A model generated the notes under the pieces. It was not told the origin of the DNA. It ran no database searches and saw only the letters and a list, made by a program, of their open reading frames with translations. This document shows positions 1 to 8,237 of a stretch of DNA of 60,211 nucleotides, one piece after another (within the stretch, counting starts at the first letter, position 1; each line of letters opens with the position of its first letter). The stretch lies in contig CAMYIN010000009.1 of assembly GCA_947258495.1 (NCBI GenBank), forward strand, positions 1 to 60,211, in the 5' to 3' direction. The translations under genes were made by a program, and so were the position numbers. The stretch comes from an uncultured Gammaproteobacteria bacterium. GTDB taxonomy: Bacteria; Pseudomonadota; Gammaproteobacteria; Arenicellales; JAANXG01.

Positions 1-59
1 CCGTGCATGTAGGCCTTCACGCCGGGGGTGTCGGGGGCGACCGCGGTGTGTGCGTTCAT
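1..59 (-). CDS. 5' end of a CDS cut by the window edge, possibly glutamate-5-semialdehyde dehydrogenase
   Basis: An ATG on the minus strand at 59 opens a frame that runs off the window after about 19 codons. Its ATG overlaps the TGA of tsaC (ATGA), so it is translationally coupled and probably the next gene of the purHDE-tsaC transcript. The visible peptide begins MNAHTAVAP and ends VKAYMH. The 'xxYM' segment near the N-terminus resembles the start of ProA, but too little is visible to be sure; another product is quite possible. Confidence 0.4.
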   Translation of the reverse strand, partial: MNAHTAVAPDTPGVKAYMH

Positions 60-643
60 ACGTTTGACGTTTGCAGCGAGGGTCCCGGCCCGGCCCGTAC
101 CAGGCTATTGTCGACCGCGTCGCGTATCTCGGTAGCGCTCGCGAGACCGCCGAGCGTCCCTTCGAGGACGAAATCCACGTCGTCGCCGAACTCGCGACGC
201 ACACCCGCCGCGGAACGCGCGGGCGGTCGACCGTGGCGGTTCGCGCTGGTGGAAACGATGGCCCTGCGCGCGCGGCGGCACAGGACCGCGGCGCCGGGAT
301 GCGCGGTCACCCTCACCGCGACGCTGGCGTGCCTCCCCCGGATCCATACGGACACGCTCGGACGCGCCGGCAGCAACCACGTATGGGGACCGGGCCAGGT
401 GCGGACGACACGCTCGAGCATCGGCGAGGTGCGCAAATCGATATAGCCGTGGAGTTGCTCGATATCACCGGCGAGGATGATGAGGCCTAGCGCCCGCGGA
501 CGCCGCTTTAGGCGCAGCAATCGACGCACCGTTCGATGTTGTCGTGGATCACAACCCAAACCGTAGCAGGACTCCGTGGGATACGCGACGATCCCGCCTT
601 CGGCAATGACGCGCACCGCCTGTCGCAGCGATTCCGCATTCAT
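56..643 (-). CDS. tsaC: Threonylcarbamoyl-AMP synthase (Sua5/YrdC family)
   Basis: 195-aa protein of the YrdC/TsaC family, which makes L-threonylcarbamoyl-AMP from threonine, bicarbonate and ATP for the t6A37 modification of ANN-decoding tRNAs in the cytoplasm. Visible signatures are the N-terminal GGIVAYPTES segment (residues 16-25), the basic KRRPR motif (46-50) that binds nucleotide, STSAN (131-135), and the C-terminal segment ending in SLVRAGPG. The length matches stand-alone TsaC, which lacks the Sua5 domain. The ATG at 643 is chosen because the family N-terminus starts there; the frame stays open upstream but carries no homologous sequence. It lies 80 bp after purE and overlaps the next gene by 4 bp, so it is probably the distal part of the pur transcript. 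Confidence 0.92.
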   Translation of the reverse strand: MNAESLRQAVRVIAEGGIVAYPTESCYGLGCDPRQHRTVRRLLRLKRRPRALGLIILAGDIEQLHGYIDLRTSPMLERVVRTWPGPHTWLLPARPSVSVWIRGRHASVAVRVTAHPGAAVLCRRARRAIVSTSANRHGRPPARSAAGVRREFGDDVDFVLEGTLGGLASATEIRDAVDNSLVRAGPGPSLQTSNV

Positions 644-723
644 GGCGCCATCGGCACAGGGGGAAGGCAGTTCTGGAGGTACGGCGACGTCCGGTTCGAA
701 GCTGCGCACACGGATTGCGGCGA

Positions 724-1224
724 TTACTTCTGCAGCCGCTGTTGCAGCTGTCGATCTTTTGCATAAACGTCGTTTGCGTTCTGCTCGCGATCCTCCGCCA
801 GTCGCCGGCCGATCTCGCTGTCGGAAAGACCGATGATCTGAGCTGCCAGATAGGCGGCGTTCTTGGCCCCGGCCTTGCCTATCGCCACGCAGGCCACCGG
901 AATGCCGCCCGGCATCTGCACTGTGGAGAGCAGGGAATCCTCGCCCTGCAGCGGCCCGGCATCGATGGGCACGCCAATGACCGGCTTCAAGGTCAGGCCG
1001 GCGACGGTCCCGGCCAGATGCGCAGCGAGCCCGGCGGCCGCAATGAATACGGAGCATCCGCGGCTGTCTGCGTCCTGTACGTACTTGTGCGTAGCCTCCG
1101 GAGTCCTGTGCGCGGAGGTAATCTTGACCTCCCAGGGGACGCCGAGCCTGTCCAGCGTATCGAGCGTGGATTGCATGATCGGCAGATCGGAATCCGAGCC
1201 CATAAGAACGGCCACAAACGGCAT
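724..1224 (-). CDS. purE: N5-carboxyaminoimidazole ribonucleotide mutase (PurE)
   Basis: 166-aa PurE, acting in the AIR to CAIR step of purine biosynthesis. Diagnostic segments are GSDSDLPIM near the N-terminus, SAHRTPE with the catalytic histidine, AGLAAHLAG, and the loop PIDAGPLQGEDSLLS. The start is the ATG at 1224, preceded by GAGAGG and an A-run; an in-frame upstream codon would add only five residues and would sit inside that ribosome-binding site. It follows purD by 24 bp. The usual partner gene purK, which supplies N5-CAIR in most bacteria using class I PurE, is not adjacent: the next gene is tsaC. PurK may lie elsewhere, or this may be a PurE that uses AIR and CO2 directly. Confidence 0.95.
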   Translation of the reverse strand: MPFVAVLMGSDSDLPIMQSTLDTLDRLGVPWEVKITSAHRTPEATHKYVQDADSRGCSVFIAAAGLAAHLAGTVAGLTLKPVIGVPIDAGPLQGEDSLLSTVQMPGGIPVACVAIGKAGAKNAAYLAAQIIGLSDSEIGRRLAEDREQNANDVYAKDRQLQQRLQK

Positions 1225-1248
1225 TTTTTTTCCTCTCAAGAAAAGTTG

Positions 1249-2544
1249 TTATTCCCGACGCCGCCGCTCCCGGGCTACGGCCCTGAAGCCGATATCGGTG
1301 CGGTAGTAGACGCCGTCCCAATGAATACGGCCTACCGCATCGTAGGCCCGCGACTGCGCCTCGTAGACGTCGTCCCCGAGGGCGGTGACGCATAATACGC
1401 GTCCGCCGTTGGTGAGGACGCGACCGTGTTTCCCGCCGGTACCCGCATGGAAAACCTTGACCGTATCGCAGTCCAGCCCGTCGAGTCCGGAGATCACATC
1501 CCCCTTGCGGTAGTCTCCCGGATAACCGCCCGCCGCCATCACCACCCCCAGGGCCGCTCGAGTATCCCACTCGGCCTGTGTATCCTGCAGCCGTCGCCCC
1601 AAGGCGGCGTCGCACAGTTCCAGCAGATCGGAACGCAAGCGCATCATGATGGGCTGGGTTTCCGGATCGCCCAGCCGGCAATTGTATTCCAGCACCTTCG
1701 GCGCCCCCGACGCGTCGATCATCAGACCGGCGTACAGAAATCCGGTATAGGACTCGCCCTCCTGCTGGAGTCCCCGCACCGTGGGCTCGATGACCTCGGC
1801 GATGATACGTTCGTGCACCGGCGTCGTCACGAGCGGCGCGGGGGAATACGCCCCCATACCGCCGGTATTGGGTCCCTTGTCCGCGTTGTCGCGGGCCTTG
1901 TGGTCCTGAGAGCTCGCCAGCGGCAATACCTGCTCTCCACCGACGATACAGATAAAGCTCGCCTCTTCCCCGAGCAGGCATTCTTCGACCACGATCTTGC
2001 TGCCTGCATCGCCGAACTTCCTCGCCGCCAGGCAGTCGCGCGCGGCCCGTACCGCGCCCTCCACGGTGTTCGCCACCGTCACGCCTTTGCCGGCGGCCAG
2101 ACCGTCCGCCTTGACGACGATCGGCGCGCCCTTGCGTTCAATATAAGCCTCCGCCTCCCCGAGGTCGTCGAAAGTCTGGTATTCCGCCGACGGGATGTCA
2201 TGGCGCTGCAGAAAATCCTTGGTGTACGATTTCGACCCCTCCAGCCGTGCCGCGCCCCGCGTTGGCCCGAAACACGCCAGGCCCTGCGCCCGAAACACGT
2301 CGACCACACCCGCCACCAGGGGCGCCTCCGGCCCGACTACGGTCATAGCCACCTGCTTTTCCAGGGCGAACGTTTTCAGGCCCTCGATGTCCCCGGCGTC
2401 GACGGCGACGTTCTCGACCTTTGGCTCCGCCGCGGTGCCGGAGTTGCCGGGCGCGACGTAAACCCTGTCTACGCGGGCTGAGGCGGCGAGCTTCCACGCC
2501 AGCGCGTGCTCGCGTCCGCCGCCGCCGATTATCAACACCTCCAT
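1249..2544 (-). CDS. purD: Phosphoribosylamine-glycine ligase (GAR synthetase)
   Basis: 431-aa cytosolic ATP-grasp enzyme joining phosphoribosylamine and glycine in the second step of purine synthesis. The N-terminus has the GGGGREHALAWKLA loop (residues 7-20), followed by VVGPEAPLVAGVVD, the ATP-grasp core (PIVVKADGLAAGKGV) and the metal-binding segment LEYNCRLGDPETQ. Length equals the E. coli enzyme. The ATG at 2544 gives the exact family N-terminus MEVLIIGGGG. It lies 381 bp downstream of purH and 24 bp upstream of purE. The upstream gap contains an inverted repeat that could be a regulatory site. Confidence 0.97.
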   Translation of the reverse strand: MEVLIIGGGGREHALAWKLAASARVDRVYVAPGNSGTAAEPKVENVAVDAGDIEGLKTFALEKQVAMTVVGPEAPLVAGVVDVFRAQGLACFGPTRGAARLEGSKSYTKDFLQRHDIPSAEYQTFDDLGEAEAYIERKGAPIVVKADGLAAGKGVTVANTVEGAVRAARDCLAARKFGDAGSKIVVEECLLGEEASFICIVGGEQVLPLASSQDHKARDNADKGPNTGGMGAYSPAPLVTTPVHERIIAEVIEPTVRGLQQEGESYTGFLYAGLMIDASGAPKVLEYNCRLGDPETQPIMMRLRSDLLELCDAALGRRLQDTQAEWDTRAALGVVMAAGGYPGDYRKGDVISGLDGLDCDTVKVFHAGTGGKHGRVLTNGGRVLCVTALGDDVYEAQSRAYDAVGRIHWDGVYYRTDIGFRAVARERRRRE

Positions 2545-2925
2545 CGAGCGCTGCCCCTCAGGTCAATGTGAAAAAGGCGGTCATCTTACCGTGCCGATCG
2601 GGTAAAGTCTGCCCCGCGCGGCGACCCGCGCGCGGTCGATCACACGGATGCCCGGTGAATACGACGTTCATGGAATTCCAGCCAGATGAACTCGTTCCCG
2701 GCCGATCCGGTAGACCTTCGCTCGATACCCGCCGGCTCCGGGCCTAAAGGGATGCAATCACGGCGCGCCGCAGGAATCTTCACCCGCTCTCGGCGGAGCG
2801 AGCGTGCTTCACCCGCATTGCGCCCCGGCGATGCCGGATAATGAAGGCGAAGGCATCGGGCGATCGTGTCGCCCCGGCGGAACGATGATATTCAGGTATC
2901 GCGCTGGGCCACGGAGGCCCGCGGT
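2545..2925. other. purH-purD intergenic gap, no gene seen
   Basis: 381 bp between the purH stop and the purD start. No frame on either strand has recognisable protein sequence. It contains a perfect inverted repeat, TTACC-N10-GGTAA, at 2586-2605, 42 bp before the purD ATG, and a short GGGCC/GGCCC hairpin just after the purH stop. Either could be a control or RNA-processing site; neither matches the E. coli PurR box. Confidence 0.4.
2586..2605. promoter_or_regulatory. Inverted repeat upstream of purD
   Basis: TTACC, a 10-nt spacer and GGTAA form a perfect dyad on DNA at 2586-2590 and 2601-2605. The position 42 bp before purD would suit an operator or a leader hairpin. The regulator is not known and the arms are only 5 bp long, so chance is a real alternative. 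Confidence 0.25.
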
Positions 2926-4524
2926 TCAATGCCGAAAATGCCGCATCCCCGTAAACACCATGGCCATGCCGTGCTCGTCGGCCGCGGCGATCACCTCGTC
3001 GTCCCGCATCGATCCCCCCGGTTCGATCACCGCCCGGATGCCGGCTTCCGCGGCGGCGTCGATGCCGTCGCGGAAGGGGAAAAACGCGTCCGACGCCATC
3101 ACCGAGTCCCGGACCTGCAAACCGACGTCGGCGGCCTTGATGCCGGCGATTCTGGCGGAGTAGACGCGACTCATCTGGCCGGCACCGATGCCGATGGTCA
3201 TCCTGTCCCTGGCGTAGACGATGGCGTTGGATTTCACGTACTTCACCACTTTCCACGCGAACAGCAGATCCATCAGCTCCTCCTCGGTTGGCATCCGTTT
3301 ACTCACCACCTCGAGGTCGTCGCGGCGAACCGCGCCGGCGTCGTAGTCCTGAACCAGCAACCCTCCCGTCACCCGCTTGTAGTAAAACCCCGGGTCGCCA
3401 CGGGACTCGAACGATCCGGTCTCCAGCACGCGGACGTTTTTCTTCTTTTCGAGCACCGCGCGCGCCTGCGGCGAGATACTGGGTGCAAGAATCACCTCGA
3501 CGAACTGTCTGTCGATGATGGCGCCCGCAGCCTCGGCGTCCAATGTCCGGTTGAAGGCGATGATGCCGCCGAAAGCCGAGGTAGGGTCGGTCTCGAAAGC
3601 GCGCTCGTACGCATTCAGCACGGAGTCGCCGAGGGCGACCCCGCAGGGGTTGGCGTGCTTGACGATCACGCAGGCGACGTCTTCGAACGACCGCACGCAC
3701 TCAAGTGCGGCGTCGGCGTCGGCGACGTTGTTGTAGGACATGGCTTTGCCCTGCAGCAGTTTGGAATGCGCGAGGCTCGGACACACCGGCCGGCGGTCGG
3801 AATAAAACGCCGCCGCCTGGTGCGGGTTTTCGCCGTACCGCATGTCCTGGATGCGGCGAAACTGCAGATTGAGCACCATTGGAAAGCGGTCCGTGCTTCC
3901 ATCTTGCCGCACGCGGCTCAGGTAATTCGAGATCGCGCCGTCGTAAGCCGCGGTATGCGCGAACGCCTTGCCCGCGAGACGAAAACGCGTGGCCGCGGTC
4001 ACACCGCCGTAGGCGGCCAGTTCCTTCGACACCGCATCGTAGTCGGCGCTCTCCACGACCACCGCCACGGATTCATGATTCTTCGCCGCCGCCCGCAACA
4101 TGGTCGGTCCACCGATATCGATGTGCTCGACGGCGACATCGAGGCCGCAGTCCGGATCAGCGGTGACCTGCTCGAAGGGGTACAGGTTGACCACCACCAG
4201 GTCGATGGGGGCGATGCCTTGTTCGGTCATGACGGCGTCGTCACGGCCGCGGCGGCCGAGTATGCCGCCGTGGATAGCGGGATGCAGCGTCTTCAGCCGC
4301 CCGCCCATGATCTCCGGATATCCCGTGTGCGCGGAGACCTCGGTGACGGGGACCTGATTGTCCGTCAACAAGCGCGCGGTGCCGCCGGTCGACAACAGTT
4401 CCACTCCCTGATCGATCAGCGCTCGGGCAAAGTCTACGATCCCCGATTTGTCGGAGACGCTGAGCAGCGCCCGCCTCACAGGAACTACGCCGACAGAGGC
4501 GGAGCTGGACTCTGCTTGCTTCAT
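2926..4524 (-). CDS. purH: Bifunctional AICAR formyltransferase / IMP cyclohydrolase
   Basis: 532-aa cytosolic enzyme catalysing the last two steps of IMP synthesis. The N-terminal cyclohydrolase domain (about residues 16-210) begins [20 protein letters not shown] and carries [16 protein letters not shown]. The C-terminal transformylase domain has [15 protein letters not shown], the catalytic KHANPCG segment and the terminal [10 protein letters not shown]...RHFRH. The length matches E. coli PurH (529 aa). I chose the ATG at 4524 (MKQAESS) rather than the GTG at 4566, whose extra residues look non-homologous. fis ends 100 bp upstream, so dusB-fis-purH-purD-purE could be one transcript, as in Pseudomonas. 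Confidence 0.97.
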   Translation of the reverse strand: MKQAESSSASVGVVPVRRALLSVSDKSGIVDFARALIDQGVELLSTGGTARLLTDNQVPVTEVSAHTGYPEIMGGRLKTLHPAIHGGILGRRGRDDAVMTEQGIAPIDLVVVNLYPFEQVTADPDCGLDVAVEHIDIGGPTMLRAAAKNHESVAVVVESADYDAVSKELAAYGGVTAATRFRLAGKAFAHTAAYDGAISNYLSRVRQDGSTDRFPMVLNLQFRRIQDMRYGENPHQAAAFYSDRRPVCPSLAHSKLLQGKAMSYNNVADADAALECVRSFEDVACVIVKHANPCGVALGDSVLNAYERAFETDPTSAFGGIIAFNRTLDAEAAGAIIDRQFVEVILAPSISPQARAVLEKKKNVRVLETGSFESRGDPGFYYKRVTGGLLVQDYDAGAVRRDDLEVVSKRMPTEEELMDLLFAWKVVKYVKSNAIVYARDRMTIGIGAGQMSRVYSARIAGIKAADVGLQVRDSVMASDAFFPFRDGIDAAAEAGIRAVIEPGGSMRDDEVIAAADEHGMAMVFTGMRHFRH

Positions 4525-4624
4525 TCTCTTGTGCTCAATCTTTCGCAATTCACGACACGCGCGCACGAGCGGCGGCTCACTGCCGCCGAAGCATGCATCG
4601 CCTTTCGGTAACGATGAAAACGCG

Positions 4625-4870
4625 TTACTCGAGACCGTAATGCCGAAGCTTCTTCCTTAAGGTATTCCGATTGATGCCCAGCAGCTGGGCGGCCTTGGTC
4701 TGGTTGCTTTCCGTTTGCTCCATGACAACCTCAAGCAGGGGCTTTTCTATTTCTTCGATCACCATCGTGTAGAGATTGCAGGGTTTCTCTCCGTTCATGT
4801 CCTTGAAATACGTCTTTAAAGATCGCTGCACGCACTTGGATAATGGTGGGTCTTGAATTTTCTTCGTCAT
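4625..4870 (-). CDS. fis: Nucleoid-associated DNA-binding protein Fis
   Basis: 81-aa Fis-family protein: a dimeric DNA-bending factor that controls rRNA promoters, recombination and nucleoid structure. The C-terminal helix-turn-helix (about residues 57-80, [20 protein letters not shown]) is near-canonical. The N-terminal beta-hairpin region is shorter than in E. coli Fis (98 aa), as is usual outside the enterics. The ATG at 4870 overlaps the dusB stop by 4 bp (ATGA), the classic dusB-fis coupling by which fis translation depends on the upstream gene. Confidence 0.95.
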   Translation of the reverse strand: MTKKIQDPPLSKCVQRSLKTYFKDMNGEKPCNLYTMVIEEIEKPLLEVVMEQTESNQTKAAQLLGINRNTLRKKLRHYGLE

Positions 4871-5853
4871 GCCGCCAACCGTTGTTGATCTATCAGCCGC
4901 GCGAAATAGTTTTTCGTCAGCCGTATCTGTGTTGCGCCATTCTCAACTCGATTTACCGCTTTGCGAAAATGTCTATGGCCCGGGAGCGACGCCGTGTACC
5001 AGCCCAGGTGTTTTCGAGCCATACGCACCCCGGTGAACTCGCCGTAGAACTCGTGTATCTGCCGCAGGTGATCCGCCACCGACTCCGCTTGCTGCCACAA
5101 CGGGGGCGCGGACATCGTATTGCCGGTACGCAGATAATGGTCGGTCTGCAGGAACAACCACGGTCTTCCCTGTGCCGCTCGCCCGATCATGATGCCGTCG
5201 GCGCGCGTATACTCGAGGACCCGTCTCGCCTTTTCCGGACCGTCGACGTCGCCGTTGGCAATCACGGGAATGGCGACGGCGCGCTTTATGTCCCGAATGG
5301 TCGTGTAATCGACCGGCCCCCTGAACTTGCATGCCCGCGTGCGACCGTGGACTGCGAGCGCCTGTACCCCGGCCGCTTCCGCAATCCTGGCGATGCGGAC
5401 GCCGTTGCGGTGGTTCGGACTGCATCCCGTACGCATCTTCAACGTCACCGGAACCGGTACGGCTCGGGTGACCGCCTCCAGGATGCGCGCCACCAGAGCC
5501 TCGTCCTGCAGAAGGGCCGACCCGGCTAATTTGCCGCAGACCTTCTTCGCCGGACATCCCATATTGATATCGATGATCTGCGCACCGTGATCGACGTGAT
5601 ACTGCGCAGCAATCGCCATCAAAGCCGGCTCGCGCCCCACAAGCTGCACCGTGTTGGGGCCCGGCTCACCGAATCCATCCGCGCGCCGGCGTGTCTTCTC
5701 CGTGTGAAGCAGCTTCGCGTTTGCGGAAACCATCTCCGAGACGGCATGGCCGGCGCCCCATTTCCGACACAACTGCCGGAACGGCCGATCCGTGATGCCG
5801 GCCATTGGTGCGACCATGAGATTATTACCGAAGGTAAAAGGCCCGATCTCCAT
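4867..5853 (-). CDS. dusB: tRNA-dihydrouridine synthase B
   Basis: 328-aa FMN-dependent enzyme that reduces a D-loop uridine of tRNA, DusB clade. The TIM-barrel signatures are NNLMVAPMAGITDRPFRQLC near the N-terminus, INMGCPAKKVC with the catalytic Cys100, the LKMRTG loop and VHGRTRACKFRG. The length is typical. The gene leads a dusB-fis operon with a 4-bp stop/start overlap. Upstream lies a 132-bp region with an A/T tract that probably carries the promoter. Confidence 0.96.
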   Translation of the reverse strand: MEIGPFTFGNNLMVAPMAGITDRPFRQLCRKWGAGHAVSEMVSANAKLLHTEKTRRRADGFGEPGPNTVQLVGREPALMAIAAQYHVDHGAQIIDINMGCPAKKVCGKLAGSALLQDEALVARILEAVTRAVPVPVTLKMRTGCSPNHRNGVRIARIAEAAGVQALAVHGRTRACKFRGPVDYTTIRDIKRAVAIPVIANGDVDGPEKARRVLEYTRADGIMIGRAAQGRPWLFLQTDHYLRTGNTMSAPPLWQQAESVADHLRQIHEFYGEFTGVRMARKHLGWYTASLPGHRHFRKAVNRVENGATQIRLTKNYFARLIDQQRLAA

Positions 5854-5985
5854 CCCCCGACCGTCTGATTAATTTATATCGAATTGGTAAGGCAGGGAGG
5901 GGGATGATACTCCCGACGATTTTCATCGAAAAGACTTGACAGACATTTTTTGAAAAAAATTTTTTTTGTGTCGCAATTATCGTCT
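5854..5985 (-). promoter_or_regulatory. Putative dusB-fis promoter region with A/T tract
   Basis: The 132 bp upstream of dusB are much more AT-rich than the surroundings. They contain a run of seven A followed by eight T (5953-5967), likely curved DNA or an UP-like element. Read on the minus strand, a TATCAT hexamer (5 of 6 match to TATAAT) follows and is itself followed by a C-rich stretch, like the GC-rich discriminator of stringently controlled fis promoters. No good -35 is visible at the right distance, which would fit an activated promoter. Start site not determined. Confidence 0.3.
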
Positions 5986-7329
5986 TCAGTCGGGAATGAG
6001 TTGTATTTCGTACCCCACCGCGCTTTCGCTGGGTGCGGCCAGATCAAGCATGACATTTTCCACTACGTCGGGGTCAAGAATGGCGTCCTTTTCCGCTGGT
6101 GAGTAATCGTCGGGCGAGTACGTCCGCCGGCCCACCACTCGCCCCAGCTTATCGGTCAGCGTAACCTCCAGCGTGGGCGGTGCTTGCGAGAAACCGGCGC
6201 GATTGATCAGGCTGACCGTAACCCGCAGGGCTCCGGGCACGGCGTGATGGGTCTCGACGTTGGTCCCCACCAGATCGATGCGCCGCGAATCCCGGCGCTG
6301 CGGGAGCTCGCACATGGCGATCCGGCAAAAACCCGCCACCAGGGGTCGCAATGAGGCATTCTGGGCCAGATCGTACAGATAGAAGGTTCGGACCTGCCAA
6401 ATGGCGGCGACCAGAAATATTACCAGGGCCACGAACCAGGCCATGGTGCGCAGGGCTGCGATAGTCGTAGCGCGCTCCACGTCTTCGGCATCGCGACTCT
6501 CGTATATTCCTTCGAAGATCTGCTGGGCATCCGGCGAGGCGCCGTCGACGGCGGCGGGATGTTTTCGCTCCGCGTGATAGGGATCGATTTCTGGCGGCAG
6601 CTCGGTCCGTGCTGCTTCCGGGCGCGGCGGCGAATTCGGTGCCGGCGGGGTCGTGTCCTCGGCATGCTGCGCCGGCGACGGGGATTCCTGCACCGGGTCG
6701 AGCATGTCGCGCATGCGATCGACGGACGAGGCAATGCGTTCGTGTTCGGTTTCTCGGAGCCTGCTGCGAGTGTCGGTACCGAATGCCGGCGAGGATTCCG
6801 CGGGCGTCTCGAGCACGATTTCGTGGTCGGGCTCGACATCGAACGGCGCCTGTGCCTGCCACGTATCTTCGGATTCCGCGGCGGCGTCGGCGCGATCCCG
6901 CTTGTGTTCGTGTTTCTGCTGCAGCGCCGCGTCCAGACGCTCAACTTCGTCGAGTATGGACTCCGAATCGAGTTCGTACTCCTCGTGCGCCATTTCCGCT
7001 TCCGAGTTCGCAATGGCGCCCTCCCCGGTGTCGTCGATCGCGGGAACGGCGGGGGTCTCGGCGATGGACGGCGGCGTCTCAGGCGGCGGACTGCGCTGCG
7101 TCAGGTCCGAAATCGGCGGCGGACCCGGGTCCGCGGCAGGCTCGGTTTGGCGCGGTCGTGATGGTACCGCGGTCTCGGGCAGCTCCACCTCCGGCAGCCG
7201 ATCGACGAGGTTCCAGGAGGCGTTGAAGGTCACCCTGCACACGCCGCAACGCACCATACCGGTACGAACGCTCAGCGTCTGGTCGTCGACGTCGAATACG
7301 GTCTGGCAACTGGGGCAGCGTGCAAACAT
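5986..7329 (-). CDS. Zinc-ribbon and DUF3426 domain membrane protein
   Basis: 447-aa protein with an N-terminal MJ0042-type zinc ribbon (Cys5, Cys8, Cys28, Cys31), a long low-complexity acidic and proline-rich linker, one transmembrane helix at about residues 293-313, and a C-terminal DUF3426 domain (about 315-447) with an immunoglobulin-like feel (VTVSLINRAGF...LEVTLTDKLGRVVGRRTY). The topology implies a cytoplasmic zinc ribbon and a periplasmic C-terminus. Function is unknown. The same protein lies between prmA and dusB in Pseudomonas and relatives, so its place here is conserved synteny. It follows prmA by 24 bp. Confidence 0.88.
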   Translation of the reverse strand: MFARCPSCQTVFDVDDQTLSVRTGMVRCGVCRVTFNASWNLVDRLPEVELPETAVPSRPRQTEPAADPGPPPISDLTQRSPPPETPPSIAETPAVPAIDDTGEGAIANSEAEMAHEEYELDSESILDEVERLDAALQQKHEHKRDRADAAAESEDTWQAQAPFDVEPDHEIVLETPAESSPAFGTDTRSRLRETEHERIASSVDRMRDMLDPVQESPSPAQHAEDTTPPAPNSPPRPEAARTELPPEIDPYHAERKHPAAVDGASPDAQQIFEGIYESRDAEDVERATTIAALRTMAWFVALVIFLVAAIWQVRTFYLYDLAQNASLRPLVAGFCRIAMCELPQRRDSRRIDLVGTNVETHHAVPGALRVTVSLINRAGFSQAPPTLEVTLTDKLGRVVGRRTYSPDDYSPAEKDAILDPDVVENVMLDLAAPSESAVGYEIQLIPD

Positions 7330-7353
7330 CGCGCAAGTGGCCTTGTCAGGGTC

Positions 7354-8235
7354 TCAATCTCTAGCCGCACGGCCCACCAGCAAGCACCAGGCCTCGCGCC
7401 GTCGCAGCTCGAACTCGAACTCGGCTGCGAACCCCCTGGTGATCCGTTCCCGCTGAGAGTCGAGAATACCGGCCAACAGCAACCGCCCGCGCGGCCGAAC
7501 CAGGCTGCACAGGGTGTCGTGCAGAGACAGGATTACGTTGGCGAGGATGTTCGCAATCACAACGTCCGCGGGTTCTTCGGGCGCGTCTGCGCACGTGGTT
7601 ACCGTGATCCGTTCGGACACGCCGTTCCGTTCCGCATTATACCTGGACGCGGTGCGGGCGTGCGGATCGGTATCGACTGCGTAGGCGTGCGCCGCCCCCA
7701 GCTTGACGGCGGCGATAGCCAGGATTCCGGAGCCACAACCGTAGTCGACGACACGCCGGCCGCCGAGCTCGGCCTGCGCCAGCCACTGCAAGCAAAGCTG
7801 CGTCGTCGGATGGGTACCGGTACCGAATGCCATGCCGGGGTCGATGACGACATTGACCACGCCCCCCGGCGGCGGTTCGATCCAGCTCGGACTTACCCAC
7901 AGCCGCTCCGACACTCGCAAGGCCTGGTAATCGCGGGCCCAGGATCGCGCCCAATCTTCCTCCGCAAGCAGGTCGATTTTCACCAGCTGCCCGGCGCGCC
8001 CGCCAACTCGCCCGCCAACCGTGGCGACTATGCGATCCGCATCGACGGCGCCGGGGAACAAACCGGTGACGTAGACTTCCTCCCAGCCCGGATCTTCGGG
8101 CGTCGCCGCGTCAAAGAACGCGTCCCCAGCGGCGTCTTCGAGGGTGACCGAAACGGCGCCGCAGGCCTCGAGAGCGCCCGTTATCGCCTCGCCCAAGGAG
8201 CGATCAGCGCGGTAACGAATGCGCAACCAAGACAC
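7354..8235 (-). CDS. prmA: Ribosomal protein L11 methyltransferase
   Basis: 293-aa SAM-dependent methyltransferase that trimethylates lysines and the N-terminus of ribosomal protein L11. The N-terminal substrate-recognition domain starts MSWLRIRY and is followed by the SAM motif VVDYGCGSGILAIAA (about residues 163-177) and the post-I motif NILANVI. The segment DPGMAFGTGTHPTT is characteristic of PrmA. Length equals E. coli PrmA (293 aa). The gene starts 2 bp after accC ends, so it is co-transcribed with aroQ-accB-accC. Confidence 0.95.
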   Translation of the reverse strand: MSWLRIRYRADRSLGEAITGALEACGAVSVTLEDAAGDAFFDAATPEDPGWEEVYVTGLFPGAVDADRIVATVGGRVGGRAGQLVKIDLLAEEDWARSWARDYQALRVSERLWVSPSWIEPPPGGVVNVVIDPGMAFGTGTHPTTQLCLQWLAQAELGGRRVVDYGCGSGILAIAAVKLGAAHAYAVDTDPHARTASRYNAERNGVSERITVTTCADAPEEPADVVIANILANVILSLHDTLCSLVRPRGRLLLAGILDSQRERITRGFAAEFEFELRRREAWCLLVGRAARD

Positions 8236-8237
8236 GC

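Noticed and set aside
644..1981. Minus-strand open frame continuing upstream from tsaC across purE and into purD
   Set aside because: It is the tsaC frame left open by high GC. Only the part from 643 down has family sequence; upstream it overlaps purE and purD in another frame.
2866..4611. Long plus-strand open frame antisense to purH
   Set aside because: It runs opposite a complete, canonical purH and has no recognisable family; high GC produces such antisense frames. Similar shadows face groEL, glnE, the Sel1 gene and uvrD.
5940..5970. A/T tract near 5950 as an intrinsic terminator of the DUF3426 gene
   Set aside because: The A-run and T-run can pair only with each other and there is no GC-rich stem; a promoter-type AT element upstream of dusB explains it better.
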